DNA of 64,000 bases from Bacteroides ihuae (GCF_900104585.1 NZ_FNVX01000004.1:186001-250000), one strand, 5' to 3'; counted from the first letter of the stretch, positions 17,403 through 26,966 are shown. Numbers and translations: made by a program. Notes: generated from the letters alone by a model not told the origin.

Positions 17403-20318
17403 ATGAAAAGATTAGTCTTATTTTCCATTCTAACGTTACTTTTTGCCAATCATACTCTGGCTCAGGATGTGGAGAAAAACTCCTCCGAACGATTAAAAAA
17501 CTTTTTCAGACAATATACTTGTTCTTCAACCAATATCGGAACTTGCCAACTAGACAGTTTCAGGATTGACTACAACCGAAAGAAGTTATTGATTTATGCC
17601 AATAACAATTTCGCCTACCAACCTTTTCTACCCGAAATAACAGAGGGTATTTATCGTCAACTGAAACAACTCCTACCGGGCCCGGTCTGTTTTTTCGACA
17701 TGACGGTGATTACCGATGGTAAACCTATTGATGAGTTGATTCCTAATCTATACCGAAAAAACAAGAAAGATAAATCTCGCTTATATGAGAATATAGACTA
17801 CACAGGTGCAGCATGGGTTACCAATGCTTCGCGCCCGTATGATATTAATCGGGGACTTAGCGATCGGCATATCGCCTTGTGGCAAAGTCACGGGAAGTAT
17901 TATATCAACGAGAAAAAAGAATGGGGTTGGCAACGTCCACGACTATTCTCTACCACTGAGGACCAATTCACGCAATCCTTCATTCTGCCTTATGTCATCC
18001 CAATGCTCGAGAATGCGGGAGCCAATATCTTTACCCCTCGCGAAAGAGATACACAGAAAAATGAGGTGATAGTAGACAATGATAGTCAGCGAGGCGGTTC
18101 TATGTATCTGGAAATAAAAAGTCGCAAAGCACGTTGGGAAACCACCGATGCACTAGGATTCGCCCAGAAAAAACGAATCTACAATGATGGAGAAAATCCA
18201 TTTATTGCAGGTACTGCCCGTTATGCACAAACCGAGAGGAAAAAAGAAAAAGCTTTTGCCGAGTGGGTACCGGACATACCCGAAACAGGAAGTTATGCGG
18301 TATACATATCCTATCAGACGCTCCCCAATAGCGTGAGTGACGCCAAATATCTTGTATTTCATAAAGGTGGGGTAACGGAATTTAAAGTCAATCAAAAGAT
18401 AGGAGGTGGCACATGGGTGTATCTAGGTACATTCGAGTTTGATAAAGGTAATTACGACTACGGCATGGTGGCCTTGAGTAATGAGAGTAAAGAAAAAGGT
18501 GTGGTATGCGCCGATGGCGTACGTTTTGGAGGCGGAATGGGCAACATCGCTCGTGGAGGCAGCATCAGTGGATTACCTCGCTATCTGGAAGGTGCACGTT
18601 ATGCTGCCCAGTGGAATGGAATGCCGTATGAAGTATATGGAGGCCGAAAAGGCTCCAACGACTATGTAGACGATATTAATGCACGTGCCAACACTATCAA
18701 CTATCTATCAGGCGGTTCTGTGTATAATCCTAAGCAAAAAGGATTAGGGGTGCCGCTAGAAATGGCCATGGCGCTGCATACGGATGCAGGGTTTAGTAAA
18801 GAAGACAAGATCATCGGCTCATTGGGAATCTATACTACCAACTCTAATGACGGGTTACTCAGTTCAGGTATCAGTCGTTATGCTTCCCGTGACCTAGCAG
18901 ACATTATGCTAACGCAATTACAACAAGATATTCCTTCGAAATTTGATGTGCAATGGACGCGACGCCATCTGTGGGATCGGAATTACAGCGAGACCCGCCT
19001 ACCCGCTGTGCCGTCTACCATCATCGAATTGCTTGCTCATCAGAACTTTGCTGATATGAAACTGGGACACGATCCAAACTTCAAGTTCACTGTAGGGCGC
19101 TCTATATACAAATCGATTCTCCGCTTTGTGTGCACGCAGCACGATAAAGAGTATGTTGTTCAGCCTTTACCCGTGAGCCACTTTGCCATTGAGTTTGGAA
19201 AGAAAAAGAACACCTTAGCGCTGACCTGGAAAGGGGTAGAAGATCCGTTGGAACCTACAGCAAAGCCAAAACAGTATATGGTTTACACCAGAGTAGGACG
19301 CGGAGGTTTTGATAATGGTGTGTTGGTAAATAACTCTTCGCATACCATAAAGATAGAACCCGGATTGGTGTATTCATTCAAGGTAACCGCAGTCAACCGT
19401 GGCGGTGAAAGTTTTCCTTCCGAGATACTTGCGGCTTATAAAGCCAGACGTGAAAAAGGGCAAGTGCTCATTGTGAACGGATTCGATCGTATAAGTGGAC
19501 CGGCTGTAATCGATAATGCCAGCGAAGCAGGCTTCGATTTCGAAAAAGATCCGGGGGTTCCTTATCTGTATGATATCTCTTATAGTGGTGTTCAAACAGA
19601 ATTTGACCGAAAGAAAGCCGGCAAAGAAGGAAAAGGAAGTCTGGGACACAGCACCGGTGAGTTAGAAGGAATGAAGATTATAGGCAATACCTTCGACTAT
19701 CCATTCATTCACGGAAAAGCCATACAAGCAGCAGGCAACTATAGTTTTGTGTCGTGCAGCAACGAAGCCGTTGAGAGTGGCAATGTTCAGTTGGGTCGCT
19801 ATCCCATCGTTGATTTCATTCTTGGTTTAGAGAAAGAAGATATGGAAAGCAATCCCTCACGCAATGCTTATTACAAGACATTCTCCTCATCCATGCAGCG
19901 ACTGATCACAGCCTTTTGTCAGGCAGGAGGTAACCTATTGGTGAGTGGATCCTACATTGGCAGCGACATGAACGACTCGCAGGGTAACCGTGATTTTACA
20001 GCAAAAATACTAAAATACGGCTATCAGACTTCCTTACGAGATAACCGCTCCGGAAAAATCAGCGGACTAGGGCGAACTGTCACCATTCCCCGCCTACCCA
20101 ATGAACGAAGCTATGCTGTGAGTCATCCGGATTGCATCGTACCTCTGGCTCCCGCTTTCCCTGTATTTCTTTATTCACCGAGTAATCAAGGTGCAGGTAT
20201 TGCTTACAAAGGAGATTACCGCACGTTTGTTCTCAGTTTCCCATTCGAAAGCATTGAGTCCGAGACTGATAGAGCAAACATCATGGCATCCGTCCTGAAG
20301 TTCTTCTCAGACCGCTAA
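17403..20318 (+). CDS. Exported N-acetylmuramoyl-L-alanine amidase-like protein with golvesin-like insert
   Basis: The 971-residue product has a signal peptide (about 1-20, LFANHTLAQ). The ATG at 17403 is preferred to a TTG three codons upstream. Residues from about 150 (ALWQSHGKYY, QSFILPYVIPMLENAGANIFTPRERD) resemble the first half of a zinc amidase_3 domain. A golvesin C-terminal-like beta domain is inserted at about 265-370 (FAEWVPDIPETGSYAVYISY). The amidase part resumes near 445 (EMAMALHTDAGF), followed by a fibronectin III-like segment near 600-690. Relatives are often labelled xanthan lyase, which the catalytic domain does not support. The likely role is cleavage of peptidoglycan stem peptides in the periplasm. 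Confidence 0.78.
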   Translation: MKRLVLFSILTLLFANHTLAQDVEKNSSERLKNFFRQYTCSSTNIGTCQLDSFRIDYNRKKLLIYANNNFAYQPFLPEITEGIYRQLKQLLPGPVCFFDMTVITDGKPIDELIPNLYRKNKKDKSRLYENIDYTGAAWVTNASRPYDINRGLSDRHIALWQSHGKYYINEKKEWGWQRPRLFSTTEDQFTQSFILPYVIPMLENAGANIFTPRERDTQKNEVIVDNDSQRGGSMYLEIKSRKARWETTDALGFAQKKRIYNDGENPFIAGTARYAQTERKKEKAFAEWVPDIPETGSYAVYISYQTLPNSVSDAKYLVFHKGGVTEFKVNQKIGGGTWVYLGTFEFDKGNYDYGMVALSNESKEKGVVCADGVRFGGGMGNIARGGSISGLPRYLEGARYAAQWNGMPYEVYGGRKGSNDYVDDINARANTINYLSGGSVYNPKQKGLGVPLEMAMALHTDAGFSKEDKIIGSLGIYTTNSNDGLLSSGISRYASRDLADIMLTQLQQDIPSKFDVQWTRRHLWDRNYSETRLPAVPSTIIELLAHQNFADMKLGHDPNFKFTVGRSIYKSILRFVCTQHDKEYVVQPLPVSHFAIEFGKKKNTLALTWKGVEDPLEPTAKPKQYMVYTRVGRGGFDNGVLVNNSSHTIKIEPGLVYSFKVTAVNRGGESFPSEILAAYKARREKGQVLIVNGFDRISGPAVIDNASEAGFDFEKDPGVPYLYDISYSGVQTEFDRKKAGKEGKGSLGHSTGELEGMKIIGNTFDYPFIHGKAIQAAGNYSFVSCSNEAVESGNVQLGRYPIVDFILGLEKEDMESNPSRNAYYKTFSSSMQRLITAFCQAGGNLLVSGSYIGSDMNDSQGNRDFTAKILKYGYQTSLRDNRSGKISGLGRTVTIPRLPNERSYAVSHPDCIVPLAPAFPVFLYSPSNQGAGIAYKGDYRTFVLSFPFESIESETDRANIMASVLKFFSDR

Positions 20319-20383
20319 GAAACAATTTAACTACAAATTAAGTTAAGAAAATAGGTTCCTTATTGATTATCCGATATAAATTA

Positions 20384-20391
20384 TATCTTTG
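20384..20391 (+). promoter_or_regulatory. -7 promoter box (TATCTTTG) for the two small genes
   Basis: Perfect TAnnTTTG match 32 bp before the ATG at 20424. Confidence 0.6.
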
Positions 20392-20423
20392 CCTATAGTA
20401 ATAACCTAAAAAACAGAAGCACT

Positions 20424-20747
20424 ATGTACACAATACAGGCAAATACATCCGGCACACGTAGCATGGAAGTTTCAAAAAAGAATCTGGCAACCATAGAAAA
20501 ATATGCTCTGTTCCGCCATCTCATAGATAGTACAGGAATCATAGATGAAGACGTACTCGAGAAATTAAGACTCAACATCCGCTCATTGATAGCCGCACAA
20601 ACAGAAAACAGTAAAGATCTGCTCGACCTTTGCATTGACGTTATCTACCATAATAATATGAAAGCCTTCGGATTACAACAACTCGTTCATCTCTACTTAC
20701 GTTGGCTATCCAAAGACGATGAATCAGAAGAAGATGACAAGTCATGA
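20424..20747 (+). CDS. Small hypothetical protein
   Basis: The 107-residue helical, soluble protein ends in an acidic tail (DDESEEDDKS). It has no recognised motif. Its stop codon overlaps the next start (ATGA), so the two are translationally coupled and probably act together. An upstream -7 box supports a real transcript. Confidence 0.75.
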   Translation: MYTIQANTSGTRSMEVSKKNLATIEKYALFRHLIDSTGIIDEDVLEKLRLNIRSLIAAQTENSKDLLDLCIDVIYHNNMKAFGLQQLVHLYLRWLSKDDESEEDDKS

Positions 20748-20959
20748 AAACGATTGATACTTGCGAAGAGACAAGATACAGTCCGCTAATTCCGGCTATA
20801 GCCGCCATCTGCCATGCTAAGGTGGGCGAAAGTCTTAAAATTATCATCAATGATACCGATATATTTGGCGATCTGAAAGCCTATTTATCTGAACAGAATA
20901 TTGGCTTTCGGGAGATATACGACGGAGATCAGATGAGCTTAGAGTTCACCATTTCATGA
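20744..20959 (+). CDS. Small hypothetical protein, TusA-like fold possible
   Basis: The 71-residue product overlaps the preceding gene by 4 bp (ATGA). Its length and the pattern SPLIPAIAAICHAKVGES followed by LKIIINDTD and an amphipathic helix resemble TusA/SirA sulfur-carrier proteins. The catalytic Cys of the TusA CPxP motif would be Ser here (SPLIP), so sulfur transfer is unlikely if the resemblance is real. Function unknown. Confidence 0.7.
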   Translation: MKTIDTCEETRYSPLIPAIAAICHAKVGESLKIIINDTDIFGDLKAYLSEQNIGFREIYDGDQMSLEFTIS

Positions 20960-21001
20960 ACGACTAGCGAGCAAGCTGCTGTATGTAAGCAGAATTATCC
21001 G

Positions 21002-21009
21002 TATCTTTG
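21002..21009 (+). promoter_or_regulatory. -7 promoter box (TATCTTTG) at the start of the YgiQ gene
   Basis: Perfect TAnnTTTG match ending 5 bp before the ATG at 21015, so the transcript would be leaderless or nearly so. Confidence 0.5.
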
Positions 21010-21014
21010 CACTC

Positions 21015-22865
21015 ATGAAAGAATACAGACTAACCGATTGGCTGCCTACAACCAAGAAAGAAGTGGAACTCCGAGGCTGGAGTGAACTGGACGTAATCAT
21101 TTTCAGCGGCGACGCTTATGTAGATCATCCATCGTTTGGTGGAGCTGTGATCGGACGCATACTCGAAGCCGAAGGACTGCGTGTAGGCATTGTGTCCCAA
21201 CCAAATTGGCGGGACGACCTGCGTGATTTCAAAAAGCTAGGTCGTCCTCGCCTTTTCTTTGGCATCAGCGCCGGATGCATGGACTCCATGGTTAATAAAT
21301 ATACAGCTAACAAACGCCTGCGTAGTGAGGATGCTTATACTCCCGATGCGCGTCCCGACATGCGTCCCGAATATCCAAGCATTGTTTATACCCAGATACT
21401 TAAAAAACTTTGGCCCGACGTGCCCGTTGTGTTGGGAGGCATCGAAGCATCCATGCGCCGCCTCACGCATTACGACTATTGGCAAGATAGCGTAAGAAAA
21501 AGCATCTTGTGCGATAGCGGAGCCGACTTACTAATCTATGGCATGGGCGAAAAACCTATCATAGAGTTTACTCGCCGCCTGAACGAAGCACTGGCCGCTC
21601 AACCCGAAATGCAGGCTACCACTGCGCTACTGCAAACCCTTACAGACATTCCGCAAACATCCTATATAGCATCAAACTATAGTGCTGAAGAAGGAGATAT
21701 TACTCTGCACAGTCACGAGGAGTGTCTGCGCGACAAGAAGAAGCAAGCAGCTAACTTTCGCCATATAGAAGAAGAAAGTAATAAATATGCCGCAGCTCGC
21801 ATTACCCAACAAGTAGGCAGTGAAACGATTGTAGTCAACCCGCCTTATCCGCCTATGACACAAACGGAGCTCGATCATTCATTCGATCTGCCTTACACCC
21901 GTCTGCCCCACCCCAAGTATAAGAACAAGCGCATTCCTGCTTATGACATGATTAAGTTCTCTGTCAACATTCACCGTGGATGTTTTGGCGGATGTGCCTT
22001 TTGTACCATCTCTGCCCACCAAGGAAAATTTATTGTGAGCCGCAGTAAGCAAAGCATTCTGAATGAAGTAAAAGAAGTCACCAACCTACCCGACTTCAAA
22101 GGATACCTAAGCGACCTGGGTGGCCCTTCAGCCAACATGTATATGATGGGAGGACGAGACGAAGCTGTATGCCGCAAATGCAAACGTCCATCGTGCATTC
22201 ATCCCAAAATATGTCCCAATCTGAACACCGATCACCGCCCTTTGCTCGACATTTATCATACCGTAGATGCCATGCCCGGCATTAAGAAAAGCTTTATCGG
22301 TAGTGGCGTACGCTACGACTTATTGCTTCACCAAAGCAAAGATGCTGAGGTGAACCGTAGCACAGCGGAATATACACGCGAACTAATCGCCAATCACGTT
22401 AGTGGACGGCTCAAAGTTGCACCCGAACATACCAGCGATGCTGTACTCTACATCATGCGTAAACCCTCCTTTGAGCAATTCGGAGCTTTCAAGAAGATCT
22501 TCGATCGCATCAATAGCGAACAGAACCTGCGTCAGCAACTCATCCCCTATTTCATCAGTAGCCATCCCGGATGCAAAGAGGAAGATATGGCCGAACTCGC
22601 TATCGCTACCAAGCAATTGGATTTCCATCTGGAGCAGGTGCAGGATTTTACTCCTACCCCCATGACCGTAGCCACCGAGGCTTGGTATACAGGCTACCAT
22701 CCCTATACGTTGGAGCCGGTCTTCAGTGCCAAAACTCCCCGTGAAAAGTTGGCGCAGCGGCAATTCTTCTTCTGGTACAAGCCCGAAGAACGACGAAACA
22801 TCATCAATGAGCTAAAGAAGCTCTCACGCCAAGATTTGATTGATAAGCTTTACGGAAAACGATAA
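21015..22865 (+). CDS. ygiQ: YgiQ-family radical SAM protein
   Basis: The 616-residue product opens with LTDWLPTTKKEVELRGW, the YgiQ N-terminus, and has a cobalamin-binding-like region before the radical SAM core. The iron-sulfur motif is RGCFGGCAFCT (CX3CX2C, about residues 321-328). A C-terminal Cys pair region (VCRKCKRPSCIHPKICP) lies near 390. The family carries out unknown SAM-radical chemistry. No partner gene is adjacent. Confidence 0.93.
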   Translation: MKEYRLTDWLPTTKKEVELRGWSELDVIIFSGDAYVDHPSFGGAVIGRILEAEGLRVGIVSQPNWRDDLRDFKKLGRPRLFFGISAGCMDSMVNKYTANKRLRSEDAYTPDARPDMRPEYPSIVYTQILKKLWPDVPVVLGGIEASMRRLTHYDYWQDSVRKSILCDSGADLLIYGMGEKPIIEFTRRLNEALAAQPEMQATTALLQTLTDIPQTSYIASNYSAEEGDITLHSHEECLRDKKKQAANFRHIEEESNKYAAARITQQVGSETIVVNPPYPPMTQTELDHSFDLPYTRLPHPKYKNKRIPAYDMIKFSVNIHRGCFGGCAFCTISAHQGKFIVSRSKQSILNEVKEVTNLPDFKGYLSDLGGPSANMYMMGGRDEAVCRKCKRPSCIHPKICPNLNTDHRPLLDIYHTVDAMPGIKKSFIGSGVRYDLLLHQSKDAEVNRSTAEYTRELIANHVSGRLKVAPEHTSDAVLYIMRKPSFEQFGAFKKIFDRINSEQNLRQQLIPYFISSHPGCKEEDMAELAIATKQLDFHLEQVQDFTPTPMTVATEAWYTGYHPYTLEPVFSAKTPREKLAQRQFFFWYKPEERRNIINELKKLSRQDLIDKLYGKR

Positions 22866-22951
22866 GCAGAGAAAGTAGAATTATCTTTTTCACAGAACTG
22901 CTTACCCCAAAGTTTTCAATTGTTAAAAAATCCGCACGATGCAATAAAACT

Positions 22952-23044
22952 AACAGAACCGTTCTTTCTAAGCAACAGAACGGCTCTCTTCCATCAACTC
23001 AACGGTCCTCTTGAGGCAACTGCACCGTTCTGTTGAAACGGTAC
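22952..23044. repeat. Inverted/direct repeat array B (AACAGAACGG modules)
   Basis: AACAGAACCGTTCT (22952-22965) contains the palindrome AGAACCGTTCT. CAACAGAACGG (22973-22983) is the exact reverse complement of CCGTTCTGTTG (23025-23035). Related pieces (CAACTCAACGG, CCTCTTGAGG, GAAACGG) lie between and after them. The design matches arrays A and C although the sequence differs. Confidence 0.75.
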
Positions 23045-23075
23045 ATACCAGCACCATACGATTCCGAGCAAGCGC

Positions 23076-23297
23076 ATGGCCTACCTAGACCTTCGCTAAT
23101 ACCCCAAGCAAAGTAACGTCATTCTCCTCACTAAAGCCGAATATAAGGCGAAGGAGGTGGACGCAGCGTTAAGCAAGCGATTGAGCCTAAACTCTGCAAG
23201 TTGGATTGCTCGTTACGAGGATTACCATGGAAGTAACCCCAAACGAGAAGTGAACTTATTGCAGGTTGGTTTCTCATCTTCCCAATATCATCATTGA
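23076..23297 (+). pseudogene. Possible decayed small gene
   Basis: From ATG at 23076 the frame encodes 7 residues (MAYLDLR), meets TAA at 23097, then stays open for 65 codons (YPKQSNVILLTKAEYKAKEV...) to TGA at 23295-23297. The composition looks protein-like. Nothing in it is recognised. A single nonsense change would explain the break; chance cannot be excluded. Confidence 0.3.
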
Positions 23298-23331
23298 AGT
23301 AATTAGAAACAAGAAACTTGGAAGTTGGCTC

Positions 23332-23377
23332 TTCTATTCTTGCTTTTTTGACTTACCGCAAAAAAGCAAGAATAGAA
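23332..23377. terminator. Perfect 18-bp inverted repeat, probable bidirectional terminator
   Basis: TTCTATTCTTGCTTTTTT (23332-23349) and its exact complement (23360-23377) flank a 10-nt loop. It lies about 95 bp after the mfd stop on the minus strand. The T-rich arm lies inside the stem, unlike a textbook terminator. Confidence 0.6.
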
Positions 23378-23471
23378 ACTTGGCTAAGCATTAGCTAATT
23401 TTAAAAAACTTCATCTGCTAGTTTTGAATTTTAATGGCTTAAGCTCGAAGCATGTGCTATCAGACAAAGAA

Positions 23472-26400
23472 CTAAGAAGCCTCCATAGCAGTAATTTCCT
23501 GCAACACACTAACGGCAGTCTCTACATTCGTTACAGATTTCACCACTATAGAGCGTTTGCCGTTCTGATCGCGTAAATCACAACGACGGGTATAGGCCAT
23601 CATATAACTAATAACCTTGCCGAAAGCTGCACTCTGAAAGTAGGGACTTTCAGAATTGGAAACAAAGAAGAGTGTCATACGACCTGCTTTGAGGAAAACT
23701 CTTTCCGCGCCAAGCTTGGCTGCCAAGCGACGAAGTGGAACAATACGAAGCAATTCTTCTGTTTCGGGAGGTATAAGACCGAAACGATCTTCAAGACGGG
23801 CACGGAAAGCAGCCACATCGGAGTCGAGCGTTAACTTATCGAGTTCGCGATAAAGTAGCATACGTTCGCTACTACCCGTTACATAAGCAGCGGGCAAAAG
23901 CAATTCCAAATCACTCTCTACCGTGCATTCTTCCACAAACTGTTCACCGCTGATGATTCCATCTGTTTGTATCTCTTGAGCATACAGTTCGGCAAATTCG
24001 TCGGTCTTCAACTCGTGTACTGCTTCAGTCAATATCTTCTGATAAGTTTCGTAACCGAGATCAGCAATGAAGCCACTTTGTTCGGCTCCGAGCATGTTAC
24101 CCGCTCCACGAATGTCAAGGTCTTGCATGGCAATGTGTATGCCACTACCCAAATCACTAAAGTTTTCGATAGCCTGCAAGCGTCGACGGGCTTCGGGCGT
24201 AAGTCCGGAAAGCGGAGGAGCCAACAGATAACAAAAAGCTTTCTTGTTGCTACGTCCCACACGTCCGCGCATCTGATGCAGGTCGCTCAAGCCGAAGTTC
24301 TGCGCCTGATTAATGATAATAGTGTTCGCATTGGGAATATCGATGCCGCTCTCAATGATGGTAGTGGCAATAAGTACATCAAAGTCATAATTCACAAAGC
24401 CAAAAATCACCTGTTCCAATTCAGCCGGTTCCATTTGTCCGTATCCGATAGTAATGCGACAATCGGGAATATGACGAAGAATCATCGCTTTCAGTTCAGG
24501 CAAATTAGAGATACGATTGTTGACAAGAAACACCTGTCCGTTGCGGCTCATCTCGAAATTGATGGCATCGGTTATCACATCTTCGTTAAACGTATGCAGT
24601 TCAGTTTGTATAGGGTACCGGTTGGGCGGCGGAGTAGAAATCACACTCAGATCTCGTGCACCAAGCAATGAGAACTGCAGAGTACGGGGAATGGGTGTTG
24701 CAGTCATGGTAAGCGTATCTACGTTGACCTTCAACTGGCGGAGTTTCTCTTTTACGCTCACACCAAATTTCTGTTCTTCATCAATGATGAGTAAACCTAA
24801 GTCTTTAAATTCTACATCCTTACCCAATATGCGGTGCGTGCCGATAAGTATATTTACTTCCCCCTCTTTCAAGCCTTTAAGAATAGAGCGGACCTGAGTA
24901 GAGGTACGGGCACGACTCAAGTAATCGACTCTACAGGGAAGTTCTTTCAAGCGCTCGCGAAAAGTCTGATAATGTTGATAAGCCAACACAGTAGTAGGGA
25001 CCAGTACGGCTACCTGCTTATTATCGGCCACTGCCTTAAAAGCAGCACGAATAGCAATTTCCGTTTTACCAAAGCCTACATCACCACAAACTAAGCGATC
25101 CATCGGGACATCCCGTTCCATATCTTTCTTCACATCGGCTGTGGCCTTCCCCTGATCCGGGGTATCTTCGTAGATGAAGCTAGCTTCGAGTTCGCGCTGC
25201 AAAAAACTATCGGGACTGTAGGCAAAACCCTTCTCATCACGTCGTTGTGAGTAAAGCTTGATCAAGTCGCGCGCAATATCTTTAATTTTCGACTTAGTAC
25301 GCTCTTTGAGCTTTTCCCAAGCACCCGTACCCAACTTATTTAGTCGGGGTGCTTCGCCCTCTTTACCTTTATATTTTGAAACTTTGTGTAACGAATGAAT
25401 GGATACAAAAACGACGTCTTCATTCTGATAAACAAGTTTAATGACCTCCTGCGTTGTGTCACCGTTAGGCATGCGTACCAAGCCTGCAAAACGCCCTACT
25501 CCATGATCAGTGTGCACCACAAAGTCGCCAGGTGTAAATTGATTCAACTCCTTAAGCGACAAAGCCACCTTACCCGAACGTGCTTTGTCACTCTTAAGAT
25601 TGTATTTATGAAAACGATCGAACAACTGATGATCAGTAAAGACACACATCTTCAACGCATGGTCGGCAAAACCTTCGTGCAAAGTACGTTCCACTCCGAT
25701 AAAGGAAATTTTATCTCCTCTATCTTCAAAGATAGAACGAATGCGATCTGTCTGCTTTGTGCTGTCGCTACAAATATAAAGGGTGTAGCCATTCTCTAAA
25801 AAATCATTGAATGAATCGGCTACCATATCGAAATTCTTGTGAAAGATAGGCTGTGCAGCAACATTGAAGGTAATGCTGGCATCCGGTGTTCCGGTAGGTT
25901 TATTGCCAAACTCTATGCGGCGAAAATCGAGTGTCCGAACGGTAAACTCACTGCCATCAATCAACTTGCCTTCGAGGTTGAATCCACCGCCCTCTTCACT
26001 CTCTTGGGAAAGAATAGCCTGTGGGGTTAAAGCCTCATCGTGCACTGCCTGTATGCGCTCGCGTACCCAAAGAAAATCGCGCATAGCCAATATCGTGTTG
26101 GCAGGAATAAAATCAAGGAAGGAGGTATCTCCATCATTTGCCAAACCCAAATCGGGCACAATCACAATGTTCTCCTTCTTTTCTTTCGACAATTGCGATT
26201 CGACTTCAAACGTACGGATACTTTCCACTTCATCACCAAAGAAATCAATACGAAAAGGATATTCGGACGAAAAAGAGAACACATCGATAATGCTACCGCG
26301 AACAGCATATTGTCCCGGCTCATACACATAATCCACGTACTCAAATCCATAACTATTCAACACATCGGTAATGAATCCTGTATCTACACGCTCAGCCAAG

Positions 26401-26840
26401 CTAAGTTTCAATGTTTTATCTTTTAGATTCTTACGAGAAACAACTTTCTCGGCCAATGCATCCGGATAGGTCACAATGCAAAGTGAGGTATCTCCTTTCT
26501 GCAAACGGCTGAGAACTTCGGTACGCAAAATTTCGTTAGCAGCATCTTTCTGCCCGTACTTCGCAGCCCTTCGAAAAGATGAAGGGAAGAACAGAACATT
26601 TTCTGCACCCAACACTTGCGTAAGATCATGATAAAAATAACCTGCTTCTTCGAGGTCACCCAACACAAAAACGAAAGGATCAGCAATGCGTTGCACTAAT
26701 GTTGTCGAGAAGAAGGAGGCTGCGGAAGCGCATAGTCCTCCGCAAAAAAGATGTTTTATAGAAGAATCTTTCAGCAGTTTGTTCACTGCTTCCGTGTTCG
26801 GATGAGCAGCGTATTGTTGTTGCAGTTGCGTAATTGTCAT
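23472..26840 (-). CDS. mfd: Transcription-repair coupling factor
   Basis: The 1122-residue ATP-dependent translocase frees stalled RNA polymerase and recruits UvrA. It shows the UvrB-like N-terminal part, the CarD/RID polymerase-binding domain (FTPGDFVVHTDHGVGRFAGL), Walker A in GDVGFGKTEIAIRAA, the DEEQ box in IIDEEQKFGV, and the helicase motif TATPIPRTLQFS. A TRCF C-terminal domain closes it. Length is typical. A TACTTTTG promoter box is 31 bp upstream. Confidence 0.97.
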   Translation of the reverse strand: MTITQLQQQYAAHPNTEAVNKLLKDSSIKHLFCGGLCASAASFFSTTLVQRIADPFVFVLGDLEEAGYFYHDLTQVLGAENVLFFPSSFRRAAKYGQKDAANEILRTEVLSRLQKGDTSLCIVTYPDALAEKVVSRKNLKDKTLKLSLAERVDTGFITDVLNSYGFEYVDYVYEPGQYAVRGSIIDVFSFSSEYPFRIDFFGDEVESIRTFEVESQLSKEKKENIVIVPDLGLANDGDTSFLDFIPANTILAMRDFLWVRERIQAVHDEALTPQAILSQESEEGGGFNLEGKLIDGSEFTVRTLDFRRIEFGNKPTGTPDASITFNVAAQPIFHKNFDMVADSFNDFLENGYTLYICSDSTKQTDRIRSIFEDRGDKISFIGVERTLHEGFADHALKMCVFTDHQLFDRFHKYNLKSDKARSGKVALSLKELNQFTPGDFVVHTDHGVGRFAGLVRMPNGDTTQEVIKLVYQNEDVVFVSIHSLHKVSKYKGKEGEAPRLNKLGTGAWEKLKERTKSKIKDIARDLIKLYSQRRDEKGFAYSPDSFLQRELEASFIYEDTPDQGKATADVKKDMERDVPMDRLVCGDVGFGKTEIAIRAAFKAVADNKQVAVLVPTTVLAYQHYQTFRERLKELPCRVDYLSRARTSTQVRSILKGLKEGEVNILIGTHRILGKDVEFKDLGLLIIDEEQKFGVSVKEKLRQLKVNVDTLTMTATPIPRTLQFSLLGARDLSVISTPPPNRYPIQTELHTFNEDVITDAINFEMSRNGQVFLVNNRISNLPELKAMILRHIPDCRITIGYGQMEPAELEQVIFGFVNYDFDVLIATTIIESGIDIPNANTIIINQAQNFGLSDLHQMRGRVGRSNKKAFCYLLAPPLSGLTPEARRRLQAIENFSDLGSGIHIAMQDLDIRGAGNMLGAEQSGFIADLGYETYQKILTEAVHELKTDEFAELYAQEIQTDGIISGEQFVEECTVESDLELLLPAAYVTGSSERMLLYRELDKLTLDSDVAAFRARLEDRFGLIPPETEELLRIVPLRRLAAKLGAERVFLKAGRMTLFFVSNSESPYFQSAAFGKVISYMMAYTRRCDLRDQNGKRSIVVKSVTNVETAVSVLQEITAMEAS

Positions 26841-26871
26841 CGTTCGATACTATCAAAAGCTAATTAGGCGA

Positions 26872-26879
26872 CAAAAGTA
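26872..26879 (-). promoter_or_regulatory. -7 promoter box (TACTTTTG) for mfd
   Basis: Perfect TAnnTTTG on the minus strand, 31 bp before the mfd ATG. It is back to back with the plus-strand promoter at 26933. Confidence 0.6.
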
Positions 26880-26932
26880 CTAAATTATCCTTAGTTTTAT
26901 TGCCCAATATTTTATAAGTACAGGAAAAACGC

Positions 26933-26940
26933 TACTTTTG
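26933..26940 (+). promoter_or_regulatory. -7 promoter box (TACTTTTG) for the glycosyltransferase-pyrC operon
   Basis: Perfect TAnnTTTG match 26 bp before the ATG at 26967. Confidence 0.6.
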
Positions 26941-26966
26941 TTTCTGAAATTAACAAAACTCCTTAT

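Larger units (their letters stand above)
22866..23471. other. Long intergenic region between ygiQ and mfd
   Basis: About 600 bp without an intact gene, between convergent genes. It holds repeat array B (22952-23044), a broken small reading frame (23076-23297) and a perfect 18-bp inverted repeat (23332-23377), each listed separately. Confidence 0.7.

Noticed and set aside
17403..20318. Xanthan lyase label for the 971-residue protein
   Set aside because: Only the golvesin-like beta domain is shared with proteins so named; the rest resembles an amidase, and no polysaccharide-lyase fold is seen.
23967..24671. 234-codon open frame on the plus strand
   Set aside because: It lies fully antisense to conserved helicase motifs of mfd and has no recognisable protein features.
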